Source of the DNA: a virus
Virus record (IMG/VR): IMGVR_UViG_3300020159_004574
Coordinates: 1 to 21,687 of that record
Direction: 5' to 3' (one strand)
DNA length: 21,687 nucleotides
The notes under the pieces are model-generated. The model was not told where the DNA came from and did not search any database. It worked only from the letters and a program-made list of their open reading frames with translations. Positions 1-8,027 of the stretch are shown piece by piece. How positions within the stretch are numbered: position 1 is the first letter of the stretch; each line of letters starts with the position of its first letter. The position numbers and the translations under genes are program-made.

Positions 1-1
1 A

Positions 2-1219
2 GCTGCCAAAAGCATGTGGACAGCAAGAATAAGCGCTCCTCAAAACATAGATCTTGTTATACCAACACCTTTTGATGTTTCTCTGGTAAACAATGGTGCT
101 GGCATTAACATCGAGTTGTTTCCAGCAGATCCTTTTAATAGGCCAATATATGACCAAGATATTGTGATTCCGGCTGGATCAATTTCAAATTCCAATATAG
201 TTGGATTGGAAGGACAAACATTTAATGATACTTTCATAGGTACTGGGGAAATAAACCAAAGTTTCCTCTTGAATTTTCTTCCAGTACTTTTGGATTCTAT
301 CAGAGTTGATGTTGATGGTCAAAGGTGGGAAAAAGTTGAGTATTTCACTGATTCACAACCAAGAAGAGAATATCGATTTGAATACAACTCAGACTTTAGT
401 GCTTTTATAATCTTTGGTAATAATCGTGCAGGACAAATTCCAACAGCCGGGGCGGTAATTACAGCCACATATAGAGTTGGTGGTGGCACAAATGGAAATA
501 TAGTAACAAATTTTGCCAATGTTGAAACGCTTGTTCCAATCGAGGGGCAAGATTTTAGTGTTTTGATAAATCTTTCAAACTACACTAGAGGCGAGTTTGG
601 GTATAATGGTGATACTGTAGAAGATATAAGAAGAAAGCTTCCTATTTACAACAGATCTCAAAACAGGGCTGTTACTGGTTCTGACTATAAATCAATATGT
701 GATCTTTTTGTAACTCCTTATAATGGTGTTATGGGTAAATCTGCTGTTGCTTTAAGACATGCAGGATGTTCTGCAAACATTATTGACATTTATGTATTAG
801 CAAAATCCGGTGATACAGGATTACAGATTGCTAATTCACAATTTAAAGCAGAACTGACAGATTACTTGAATGCCAAAAAGATGCTTACAGATTTTACATG
901 TCTTAAAGATGGGGTTGTTGTTTTAACATCAGTATTGATAGATGTTGTTTTAGATAAATATTATCGAACATTTGAGGAGACAATCAAAGCAAGAATTCAA
1001 AGTGCTCTTTCTGTGTTTTTTAATCTTGTGAATTGGGACTACGGTCAAACGCTTCGTGATACTGATGTGATTAAAGCCTTGTTCTCTGTGCAAGAACCAT
1101 ACAGGTATGATGTTACCTTGACCACTGCAAATCCTGATAATAGCGGCAAACAAGTCACAACTAAATACTTTGAGATTATAAGACCAGATACAATTGAAAT
1201 AGAGTTCCAGTACGAATGA
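2..1219 (+). CDS. Baseplate J / gp6-like baseplate wedge protein, 5' end outside window
   Basis: This is the C-terminal part of a baseplate wedge protein of the phage baseplate J (P2 gpJ / T4 gp6) family, which forms the ring joining the wedges around the tail hub. The frame is open to the left edge, so the in-frame ATG at 14 is probably an internal methionine and not the start. The family signature is the stretch around positions 620-700, where RRKLPIYNRSQNRAV is followed by a DY pair; this matches the usual 'R-L-P...R-A-V-T..D-Y' core of baseplate J proteins. A ferredoxin-like alternation follows (cysteine-containing strands, then the helix YLNAKKMLTDF, then VLIDVVLD), also typical of the C-terminal half. 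The gene ends six bases before the next gene, which carries a tail protein I-like domain. J followed by I is the standard baseplate order, and this supports the call. Confidence 0.82.
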   Translation, partial: AAKSMWTARISAPQNIDLVIPTPFDVSLVNNGAGINIELFPADPFNRPIYDQDIVIPAGSISNSNIVGLEGQTFNDTFIGTGEINQSFLLNFLPVLLDSIRVDVDGQRWEKVEYFTDSQPRREYRFEYNSDFSAFIIFGNNRAGQIPTAGAVITATYRVGGGTNGNIVTNFANVETLVPIEGQDFSVLINLSNYTRGEFGYNGDTVEDIRRKLPIYNRSQNRAVTGSDYKSICDLFVTPYNGVMGKSAVALRHAGCSANIIDIYVLAKSGDTGLQIANSQFKAELTDYLNAKKMLTDFTCLKDGVVVLTSVLIDVVLDKYYRTFEETIKARIQSALSVFFNLVNWDYGQTLRDTDVIKALFSVQEPYRYDVTLTTANPDNSGKQVTTKYFEIIRPDTIEIEFQYE

Positions 1220-1225
1220 TGAGGA

Positions 1226-4200
1226 ATGATGTTAAAAAAGTATTATGAGAACCCCAAAGTCACAGATGACATTGAGATTGACTTCTATACACCGGATGCA
1301 GACGGTTGTTTTGATATAGATCCGTATAAAGTTGATAACATTAAAATTTATTATATTATAAGAGACACTAACGGTGCCTTGAACGAACAGTCTTTTATAG
1401 ATCAATTTGATATAACAAGACAAAAAAGTTATTTGGAATCTCAACAATTAGCCTGTACTGATCCTACTGCTGAAAATATTGCAAATGCCGACCAGCTTAG
1501 AAGGGAATTTGAAGCAACCAGTATTTACAATACAACATTTTATTCTAGTTCACTGGTAGTTTTTAATAACGGGTCTTCTTCTAATCCCGTTTGGTTAAGA
1601 GGTACTGCAAACACAAATTCTATCATCACAAAAATTGTTGAGGCAGGTTCAGAAATACAAAATGGATATTTCAAATTTGTTTGGTCACCAAATGGAACAA
1701 TTAGAGAAGGTGATTATTATATCTGTTGGACTTGGACTCCAAATATTGCTGGAGACTCTTTTTCTTCTTATTTGCATTTTACTATAAGCAGTGATATAGC
1801 AAACGAAGTTAGCAACCCATCACATGTAATAAATAGTTCTCAATATAAAAATCTACTAGATTTATATTTGCCAGAAATGTATAAAATGTCATATGCAAAA
1901 GATGACATGACAGTTTCGACTTTAAATAATTTTAATGCATCTGTGGCTGAAGGATATACGGTTTTAGACAATTTGGCCGCTCAAGTAGTCGATATTATTG
2001 ATAGCAATGCAACTCAAGAACCAATACTTGGATATTTGGCTAATTTTTTTGGTTTGCTTTTGCGTTCTGATGATCCAACTTTGTGGAGAAGGCAGATCAA
2101 AAAAGCAATTCCTAATTTTAAACAGAAAGGAACTTATGATGGATTGCGTGGAGCTCTTTCTGATGCTGGAATTACACTAGAAAAATATACACAATATTGG
2201 CAGTGCGGCACTGATAACATTTATACAGAATATTTTAAATATGATGGGTCAAATTCTTGGGATTTAACAAAAACATCTTTAGCAGTTAATCCTACCTATT
2301 TCGAATTGGAAAAAAGATCGGCAACAGGCACTTATGCTGCAAGCAGTCTTTCAAACATTTCTATAACAACAGTCGATGGCATAAGCACTATGACTTGGGT
2401 AGGAGCACCTCTGGTTGCTGGGGATGTTATAAAAATACAATATCAGATCAAAGCCTTTACAAGCCCGGAATTAACAATATGGAACATTGTAAAAGATTTG
2501 CCACTAGCTGACCTTAGAGATGATAGAGACTTTGATTATCCTCCAAAAGATTGGAATACAAAATTAATATCAGAAGATGATGCTAATTTCAGTACTGTGA
2601 TTTCAACTAAAAACCCTTTTGTTAATTATCTTTATTTTGGCAAAGTTAGAACCAAATTTCCTTATAGTGAAAATGTTTACAACATGGATGAATACAATGG
2701 TTCTTTGAGAGATAGCCAAAATCCTTGCGATATTGACAAATCATTTTTAGAACCATGTCGTGGATTTATAAGTTCATACTATAGCCTAGATGTTGGAATT
2801 AGAGAATTGTCCAACGAAAGGCTGCAAGAAATTCAAGACATTATTGCTGAATATACACCTTTCCATGCTGTTCTGCATACTTTAAATTTCAGTGGTAATT
2901 TTGAAGATTTTATCATTCCTCCAGAAGAATCAATAGAGATGTTGGTTCAATATCAGACTACAGAGTTCATGATCACAGGCATGGCCCAAACAGTTTTCAA
3001 CCGTGCTATGTTCTTAGGATTGCAAAACAATGCGGTATTAAGAATCGATCTTGCCACGAATATGCTTGTGCCTTTTGCCATGCGTTCCAACGCTCTATAT
3101 GAAACTGATGGGCAAAAACTTGGGTTTTCAGACAAAGTAGGTCCAACACCTGAAGTTAAAATGTCTGACTTATATGAAAATCCATTATCTATCGATGAAT
3201 GGGTCTTTCAACAGACACCCGGTTTAACTCCTATACCTCCTTCTCCGGCACCTTCACCATCGCCCGCACCTAGCCCTGCACCTAGTCCTAGCCCTATTCC
3301 TGTTTTCACAGGCACAGCTACTGGTTATAATGACACAATAAACTTATATTGTGCTCAAGTTAATTTTCAGTCACTAGGAATATATTCTGACTCTAATAAG
3401 ACATTGCTTGAAATTCTTGGGCCAAGTTCTAATTCTGGTGAGTATGAGGTTGAAAATCCAAAAAATTCATATATTGGTGCAATAGGATCTATCACAGAGC
3501 CAATCAACACTGCACCTTTTACTTTCAATTTATCAAATATAAATTTGGCATCTTGGTCATTCACAGCGGCACAGGCAAATAAACATTCCATGTCAGATTC
3601 TGCATATAACTATGCAGATTATCCTATTACAACTCTTTGGGATGTCGCTCAAGGACATGCAGCTGCTGCTTGGCAAGTACAAATAGGCGCTACAGTTTAC
3701 GATATTGCCGATATAAGAAACAATATTTTATTAATTGAAGATGATGGTTCATTGAGTAATTCTGACGCAACAGGAGTTAACTATTCCTTGTTAAATCCAA
3801 CTGGGACAGAATTTAGTTCTACTTCTGGTGATTATACAGTGCAGGTACTTGGCAAAATCACAACAGGTGAGCCGGGAATAGACTCAGCAAGCCAAATAAT
3901 AGGAAACAATGGATATTTTTATTATGATTCTAATAACGAGCAATACAAGTTTAATTCCTATGATTCAGACGATCAACTATCATTTTATATTGACGATTGG
4001 GATGGGACGAATGGCAGCGTTACAGGGAAGGCTTTGACGAGATTGTTAACAGAACAAGTGGGTAATTTTGGTTATGCTGGCATGAAATTACTAAAACCAG
4101 TTGGTTTCCCTACATTTGCTGATCCCACAGATCCCAACGCCACAGAAACACAGAACTACAAAGAAAACTACATCATAGAAATAAATGGTAAAAATTATTG

Positions 4201-4531
4201 TGTGAACGATTATTATACAGTTGGTCCGAATATTTATTTAGACATAGCTGGAGAATTGATAAATATGGGAGTATCATCTGGTTCACCGCAGCCACTAAAT
4301 GTCTACAGATATAGCAAAGATACCATTGAGCTTTTTGGTGAAACACTAACAGATGTAAGCAGAAACGGTCAAGAACTTGTCAATCAAGTTGTTTCTTACG
4401 CTGCATCTATGATGTCTATGACTAATAATAAAAACAAAAATGGCATAAACGACAAGATAAATCAATATGAAGGTGTTAGTTTCAAAATAGAATACAATGA
4501 TGGTAGGACCACAACAGGAGAAATACAATGA
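1226..4531 (+). CDS. Tail protein I / gp7-like baseplate protein with a large linker-joined C-terminal extension
   Basis: The product is 1101 residues. Residues about 1-190 look like an immunoglobulin-like beta domain. Residues about 208-325 resemble phage tail protein I (P2 gpI; related to T4 wedge proteins): YLPEMYK opens the segment and DPTLWRRQIKKAIPNFKQKG, with a following GTYDGLRGAL, is the recognisable core. Residues about 665-693 are a Pro-Ser-Ala linker. Beyond it lie about 400 residues of an unrecognised beta-rich, Asn/Asp/Ser-rich region. P2 gpI is under 200 residues, so this protein is far longer and looks like a wedge core carrying an extra exposed module. Two methionine codons in tandem (1226 and 1229) could start it; GAGG at 1221-1224 is better spaced for 1229. 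The stop overlaps the next start (ATGA at 4528-4531), so translation is probably coupled. The tail protein I part is fairly sure; the role of the extension is unknown. Confidence 0.72.
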   Translation: MMLKKYYENPKVTDDIEIDFYTPDADGCFDIDPYKVDNIKIYYIIRDTNGALNEQSFIDQFDITRQKSYLESQQLACTDPTAENIANADQLRREFEATSIYNTTFYSSSLVVFNNGSSSNPVWLRGTANTNSIITKIVEAGSEIQNGYFKFVWSPNGTIREGDYYICWTWTPNIAGDSFSSYLHFTISSDIANEVSNPSHVINSSQYKNLLDLYLPEMYKMSYAKDDMTVSTLNNFNASVAEGYTVLDNLAAQVVDIIDSNATQEPILGYLANFFGLLLRSDDPTLWRRQIKKAIPNFKQKGTYDGLRGALSDAGITLEKYTQYWQCGTDNIYTEYFKYDGSNSWDLTKTSLAVNPTYFELEKRSATGTYAASSLSNISITTVDGISTMTWVGAPLVAGDVIKIQYQIKAFTSPELTIWNIVKDLPLADLRDDRDFDYPPKDWNTKLISEDDANFSTVISTKNPFVNYLYFGKVRTKFPYSENVYNMDEYNGSLRDSQNPCDIDKSFLEPCRGFISSYYSLDVGIRELSNERLQEIQDIIAEYTPFHAVLHTLNFSGNFEDFIIPPEESIEMLVQYQTTEFMITGMAQTVFNRAMFLGLQNNAVLRIDLATNMLVPFAMRSNALYETDGQKLGFSDKVGPTPEVKMSDLYENPLSIDEWVFQQTPGLTPIPPSPAPSPSPAPSPAPSPSPIPVFTGTATGYNDTINLYCAQVNFQSLGIYSDSNKTLLEILGPSSNSGEYEVENPKNSYIGAIGSITEPINTAPFTFNLSNINLASWSFTAAQANKHSMSDSAYNYADYPITTLWDVAQGHAAAAWQVQIGATVYDIADIRNNILLIEDDGSLSNSDATGVNYSLLNPTGTEFSSTSGDYTVQVLGKITTGEPGIDSASQIIGNNGYFYYDSNNEQYKFNSYDSDDQLSFYIDDWDGTNGSVTGKALTRLLTEQVGNFGYAGMKLLKPVGFPTFADPTDPNATETQNYKENYIIEINGKNYCVNDYYTVGPNIYLDIAGELINMGVSSGSPQPLNVYRYSKDTIELFGETLTDVSRNGQELVNQVVSYAASMMSMTNNKNKNGINDKINQYEGVSFKIEYNDGRTTTGEIQ
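3216..3306 (+). repeat. Pro-Ser-Ala linker inside the tail protein I-like gene
   Basis: In-frame PSP/PAP dipeptide repeats (residues about 665-693) separate the wedge portion from the C-terminal extension. The codons (ccttct, ccggca, cctagc, cctgca) are mixed, so the DNA repeat is imperfect. Such linkers are usually extended and flexible. The same style of linker occurs in two fibre genes of this window. Confidence 0.8.
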
Positions 4532-5004
4532 ATTTTTTGAATGATATTAAGTGTGTTGGAAGAGTTGAAGCATTTATTGAATATGCATCTGGCAAAAAGA
4601 TAGATATTTCTTTTGATAATACTGTTCTTACTTTGGGCAAAGTTGCATTGGCCAAAACACTTGCAAACGATGTTGGCACATATGGAAACTATTTTGTAAA
4701 TCGAATGGTTTTTGGCAATGGAGGTACCTACAGTGGGGAGCCAAGATTGGTAAGCCCTAGTCGTGCAGGTCTTTTTGGAGTGACTGTGGCAAACAAACCG
4801 GTTGTCGCTACTGTAAATCCTGATAATCAAACACAAGCTATTTTTACATCTACGCTTGCTTATTCAGATGCGAATGGGTATTCACTCAATGAAATGGCAT
4901 TGGTTCTTAATAATGGTGATTTTTATAGCATGGTAACTTTTCCAGATTTGTCTAAAACAAGCAGCATGCAAATTATTTTCAATTGGAATATAAATTTAGT
5001 TTAA
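4528..5004 (+). CDS. Small tail or fibre-associated structural protein
   Basis: The product is 158 residues. It is mostly predicted beta strand, has no signal peptide or membrane segment, and is rich in Asn, Gly and Val. The C-terminal third contains a pattern seen in phage tail-fibre-associated beta-sandwich modules: LNEMAL, then a strand ending in FYSMVTFPDL, then KTSSM and a final IIFNWNI strand. I recognise this as a recurring phage structural pattern but cannot name the family. The start overlaps the stop of the wedge gene, and a fibre-like gene follows after 27 bases. This places it between baseplate and fibres, and a small baseplate-peripheral or fibre-connector role is the reasonable inference. 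It could also be a free virion protein. Confidence 0.5.
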   Translation: MNFLNDIKCVGRVEAFIEYASGKKIDISFDNTVLTLGKVALAKTLANDVGTYGNYFVNRMVFGNGGTYSGEPRLVSPSRAGLFGVTVANKPVVATVNPDNQTQAIFTSTLAYSDANGYSLNEMALVLNNGDFYSMVTFPDLSKTSSMQIIFNWNINLV

Positions 5005-5031
5005 TTATATTAAAAAGGATATAAATAAGAT

Positions 5032-5814
5032 ATGCCTGACTTATCTAATATAACAGTACCACAATACTTGCCCAACCAACCTTATCATTATACATATGAT
5101 AATTTACCTATTGATGCTTTGGTCCAAAGAGATGATCTCATAAACAGTCAGGTTGATGCAAATACAAATTACATTTTGCAGTCATTCGGAACAGCAGGTA
5201 GCCTAGCAAACAGATTGAATCAATCTTTGGAAAACAACGGTGATTTAAAAACAACAGCCGTTAATACTGCCTTACACAATATTGGTGCTCACACTGACGG
5301 AAGTTATGGTGGCACAGATTATGTAAGAATGACTTTAGATGAAAGAAGCAAACTATCTTTAATAGCTCCAGAAGCAAAAAATATAGCTATAGAAATTGAC
5401 ACAGCATCTAACATATTATACTTTGATAATGGTACAGTTGTTTTTGAAAATTCGTCAACTATTACATGGTCGTCTGCTGGTGGTCAAAATTTAAGAGCAG
5501 ATGTTGCGGTAAGCTTGTCTAATCCACATCAGCACTATGATGGAATTGTACCAACCAGCGTTTCTTTAACACCTGATTACCAGAATTACCTTACAGGTCT
5601 TCCAACTGCTTTTACTGCTGGAAGTTTGAAGGTTTATATAAATGGTGTAAGAATTTTCGAAGGTTCTACCGTTTATGCTCCGACATCTGATCCTTTAACA
5701 GCATGGCAACAAAATTCATTTACAGAAAATGTTAACGGTCTTGGTTTTTCTCTGTTGAATGTAATAACATCTTCGGATATTATTATGATCGACTTTGAAG
5801 TACCACTGGGCTAA
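5032..5814 (+). CDS. Putative tail fibre / fibre adaptor protein
   Basis: The product is 260 residues. Three parts can be seen. An N-terminal segment (1-85) is rich in Asn, Gln and Asp with polar helices. A middle segment contains HNIGAHTDGSYGG and then MTLDERSKL, the kind of wording common in fibre shafts and adaptors. A C-terminal beta module (about residues 165-260) has NPHQHYDG, a strand pair around LKVYINGVRIF and a closing MIDFEVPL strand. The LKVYINGVR...IDF module recurs at the C-termini of phage structural proteins in my recollection. A ribosome site AAGGA (5015-5019) lies 12 bases before the ATG, a long spacing. The gene sits just ahead of the fibre cluster. Its attachment partner is not evident from the sequence. 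Confidence 0.5.
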   Translation: MPDLSNITVPQYLPNQPYHYTYDNLPIDALVQRDDLINSQVDANTNYILQSFGTAGSLANRLNQSLENNGDLKTTAVNTALHNIGAHTDGSYGGTDYVRMTLDERSKLSLIAPEAKNIAIEIDTASNILYFDNGTVVFENSSTITWSSAGGQNLRADVAVSLSNPHQHYDGIVPTSVSLTPDYQNYLTGLPTAFTAGSLKVYINGVRIFEGSTVYAPTSDPLTAWQQNSFTENVNGLGFSLLNVITSSDIIMIDFEVPLG

Positions 5815-5817
5815 AAA

Positions 5818-6336
5818 ATGCTTTATTGTGAAAAAGATCTGGATATAACTGTCGTCATAATAAGTGTCGATGGTGACTATTCAAAAATTGAAAAGACTTA
5901 TAATAGCACAAACTTCTTATCTAAAAATTACAAATCGATTGCCGTAATACCTGACGGCAGAAGCATTGAACCATGTAGCTGCAAAGTATACACAGGTGGT
6001 AATTGTATTACTTCTTTGATTGATTTTGGAATTGAAAAAGCTGATAGTGAATGGGCATACTGTGTATTTTCTGGTAGTGTTATAAAAAAATCTATTGATA
6101 AAAAATTAGGCAAATATGTTGAGACTGAAAAGGATGTGCTTTTTCCTGTCGTAAACAGGATTTGGAATTTTATTGATGGAAGCATGAATGGTATATTAAT
6201 TAACAAAAATTTTTATCAATCTGTCGGTAAATTTGGTTCTGGAAATACTTTACAAAATACTAAGTTAATGTGGGCTGAAAGAGCTTTGGAAAAAGGAGTT
6301 CAATTCAAAGCCATAGTAAACGCATGTAACCTTTGA
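5818..6336 (+). CDS. Degenerate family 2 glycosyltransferase-like (GT-A fold) protein
   Basis: The product is 172 residues. Its order of elements matches a short GT-A (family 2) glycosyltransferase domain. A first strand ITVVIISV is followed by a helix and a second strand IAVIPDGRS. GGNCITSLIDFGIEKADSEW then corresponds to the usual 'G...A.N.GI..A.GE' helix. A strand WAYCVFSGSVI stands where active enzymes carry the metal-binding DxD. NGILINKNFYQSVGKF corresponds to the usual 'G..li.r..f..vGgF' segment, and a helix with WAERALEKGV follows. The DxD position reads FSGS, so metal-dependent sugar transfer looks lost. At 172 residues it is also shorter than typical enzymes. The gene lies three bases after the fibre adaptor gene and has no clear ribosome site, suggesting coupling. 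It may be a structural or chaperone derivative of the fold. The fold call is inference from pattern only. Confidence 0.45.
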   Translation: MLYCEKDLDITVVIISVDGDYSKIEKTYNSTNFLSKNYKSIAVIPDGRSIEPCSCKVYTGGNCITSLIDFGIEKADSEWAYCVFSGSVIKKSIDKKLGKYVETEKDVLFPVVNRIWNFIDGSMNGILINKNFYQSVGKFGSGNTLQNTKLMWAERALEKGVQFKAIVNACNL

Positions 6337-6339
6337 GGA
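6335..6339 (+). promoter_or_regulatory. Ribosome binding site GAGGA deciding the start at 6345
   Basis: GAGGA overlaps the TGA stop of the preceding gene and lies five bases before the ATG at 6345. The alternative upstream TTG at 6333 has no such site, so 6345 is preferred. Confidence 0.7.
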
Positions 6340-6344
6340 TTCTT

Positions 6345-7001
6345 ATGTCCGAACCTGAATTAGTAGAAAAAGAATTAAATGAAATACTAGAAAAACACAA
6401 AATACTGCCTAAACATACAGATTTTCAAATTGAAAATTTTATGATTGGGAAGGAATTTACTCTTGCTGGCAGGGTTTGGCAGTGTGTCAGGGAACTATCG
6501 ACAAGGCAAGAAGCACTATTAAATATAAATTTGGAAATTGAAGAAACAAATGATAATTTGCAATTACAAGAAATAAAATACGAAAAACTTAAGTTAAAAA
6601 GCATATTTAATAAGAAAAAAGATATTCAAGCTTTAAACCAGAAACAAAAAGAAATATTTTTAAGAAAAAAAGAACGCCAAATAAGAGTTATCAAACAAAA
6701 ACAAGTTAGTTTAGATGAAAGAAAGAAAAGTATTGTTGCTGAATCAAGCAAAATTTTAGAATTATTCAAAAAATATAATCCAGAAAACAAAATCATAGAT
6801 ATTGAAGACAAAAAAAACCAATTGGATTATTGGAATGAAAAATTAGATCAAGAGCTTGGTCTTACTTCTGTTCTGGGACATCCACTGAGCATGGAATTAG
6901 TGCGGTCTGTTTTGGCTTTGCCAAATGAGGCTCCTGTTAAAATGCAAATGAATTTGGCCTTAGAAAATGCAGGTAAAAAACTACTGAATCAAAGTAACTA
7001 A
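6345..7001 (+). CDS. Coiled-coil protein of unknown function
   Basis: The product is 218 residues from the ATG at 6345; an in-frame TTG at 6333 would add four residues but lacks a ribosome site. Residues about 45-155 are almost wholly charged and helical, with dense Lys, Glu and Gln and regular hydrophobics (for example around ELSTRQEALLNI and KKERQIRVIKQKQ). This indicates a long, probably coiled-coil, helix. A short N-terminal segment with an FMIGKEFTL motif and a C-terminal segment with GHPLSMELVRSVLALP look more globular. There is no signal peptide and no membrane segment. The gene lies between the glycosyltransferase-like gene and the fibre array. A small helical protein in such a place might assist fibre assembly or be a virion component; nothing in the sequence decides this. 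I do not recognise the family. Confidence 0.6.
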   Translation: MSEPELVEKELNEILEKHKILPKHTDFQIENFMIGKEFTLAGRVWQCVRELSTRQEALLNINLEIEETNDNLQLQEIKYEKLKLKSIFNKKKDIQALNQKQKEIFLRKKERQIRVIKQKQVSLDERKKSIVAESSKILELFKKYNPENKIIDIEDKKNQLDYWNEKLDQELGLTSVLGHPLSMELVRSVLALPNEAPVKMQMNLALENAGKKLLNQSN

Positions 7002-7004
7002 ACT

Positions 7005-8027
7005 ATGGCAAACAGCAAACTAACATCATATGACATTGGATATTTATCAGGTGATTTGTCTATATTTCCAGAAGCTATAGACAGCTACGATAATTTATAC
7101 GAAGCCAAAAATCTGTCGATGACTACATTGACACAGACTTTGGGCTTTAATGGTAAAATTATTGTTGTGGATGATACTACAAATTTCCCAGATAAAGGAA
7201 TTTTAAGGATAAGTCTACCGAATTATCAGGGACTTACCACAGAGCTTATTTATTATGAAACAAAAACACAAAACACTTTTCAAAATTTAATCAGGGGATT
7301 CTGTGCCACCCGACAGTCACCATGGCCAGTTGGTTGTAAAGTTGAAGCCGGTGTCATGGCCGAGCATCACAATGCAGCAAAAGATGCTGTTTTGAAAATA
7401 GAACAAACTATTGGAACTGTATCAGAAACATCCACTACAACATTAAATGGTTTGCTCAAACAACAGGAAGCAAGATATCTGGCTCCCAAAGCAATATTCA
7501 GAGCCTATCCTCTTAAAGGCCCTGCACCAATGACGGTAAACTTCCATAATTTTTCCAGCAGTATTGCTACAAGATTTTTTTGGGATTTTGGTGATGGAGG
7601 TTCTTCTTTTGAAAAGAGTCCAACACACACTTATCTCACAGAAGGAAATTTCACTGTTCAACTGCGTGTTATTACAGAACTTGGCGGACAAGGATTTTCT
7701 ACAAAGACAAATTATGTTCAAATAAGCAACGAGTATGTTGATCCATTTTTCTATACTACACCGGAAATTGGATATTCAAGTGAATATGCGGCCAAATATG
7801 GCGGCAGCCCAACAGTCTTTAAATTCATAGACCAAACGAATGCAACAATATCTAATAGGCTTTGGCAATTTGATGATGGCACAAATTACTTTGCACTTGA
7901 TCCTAATGAGCATGTGACTACTCACATTTATGCAAAACCCGGCACCTACAAGCCATCTCTGCTGATTGGGCTTGAGGGCCAACAAGTTCTTCGTGTCTTC
8001 TCAACTTCTTCGATTCAGGTGGAATAA
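7005..8027 (+). CDS. Fibre protein with AEHHN attachment module and two PKD-like domains
   Basis: The product is 340 residues. Residues 1-160 form the N-terminal module shared with the next three genes. It has a DNLYEAKN element, a beta region around IIVVDDTTNFP and LIYYETKTQNTF, and then VMAEHHNAAKDAV with an IEQTIG helix. Residues about 161-242 are a PKD-type beta sandwich: GPAPMTVNF, the hallmark WDFGDGGSS, then HTYLTEGNFTVQLRV. A second, weaker PKD-like unit occupies about 250-338, with LWQFDDGT and HIYAKPGTYKPSLLI. PKD domains are Ig-like spacers or adhesion modules of extracellular proteins. No obvious ribosome site precedes the ATG, so coupling to the upstream gene is likely. The stop TAA shares its last A with the next ATG. 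This is probably a short structural fibre or a scaffold for longer ones. Confidence 0.7.
   Translation: MANSKLTSYDIGYLSGDLSIFPEAIDSYDNLYEAKNLSMTTLTQTLGFNGKIIVVDDTTNFPDKGILRISLPNYQGLTTELIYYETKTQNTFQNLIRGFCATRQSPWPVGCKVEAGVMAEHHNAAKDAVLKIEQTIGTVSETSTTTLNGLLKQQEARYLAPKAIFRAYPLKGPAPMTVNFHNFSSSIATRFFWDFGDGGSSFEKSPTHTYLTEGNFTVQLRVITELGGQGFSTKTNYVQISNEYVDPFFYTTPEIGYSSEYAAKYGGSPTVFKFIDQTNATISNRLWQFDDGTNYFALDPNEHVTTHIYAKPGTYKPSLLIGLEGQQVLRVFSTSSIQVE

Noticed and set aside
14-1219. ATG at 14 as the true start of the first gene
   Set aside because: The frame is open upstream to the window edge and the protein is shorter than baseplate J-type wedge proteins usually are, so the gene almost certainly begins outside.
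4462-4836. 124-codon leftward frame crossing the end of the tail protein I-like gene
   Set aside because: It is antisense to two well-supported rightward genes, with no ribosome site and no recognisable protein features.
5020-5027. TATAAATA, a perfect T4-type late promoter element before the gene at 5032
   Set aside because: A transcript would begin at about the start codon, after the ribosome site. The same octamer occurs inside genes at 15064 and 19040, about as often as chance predicts in DNA this AT-rich.
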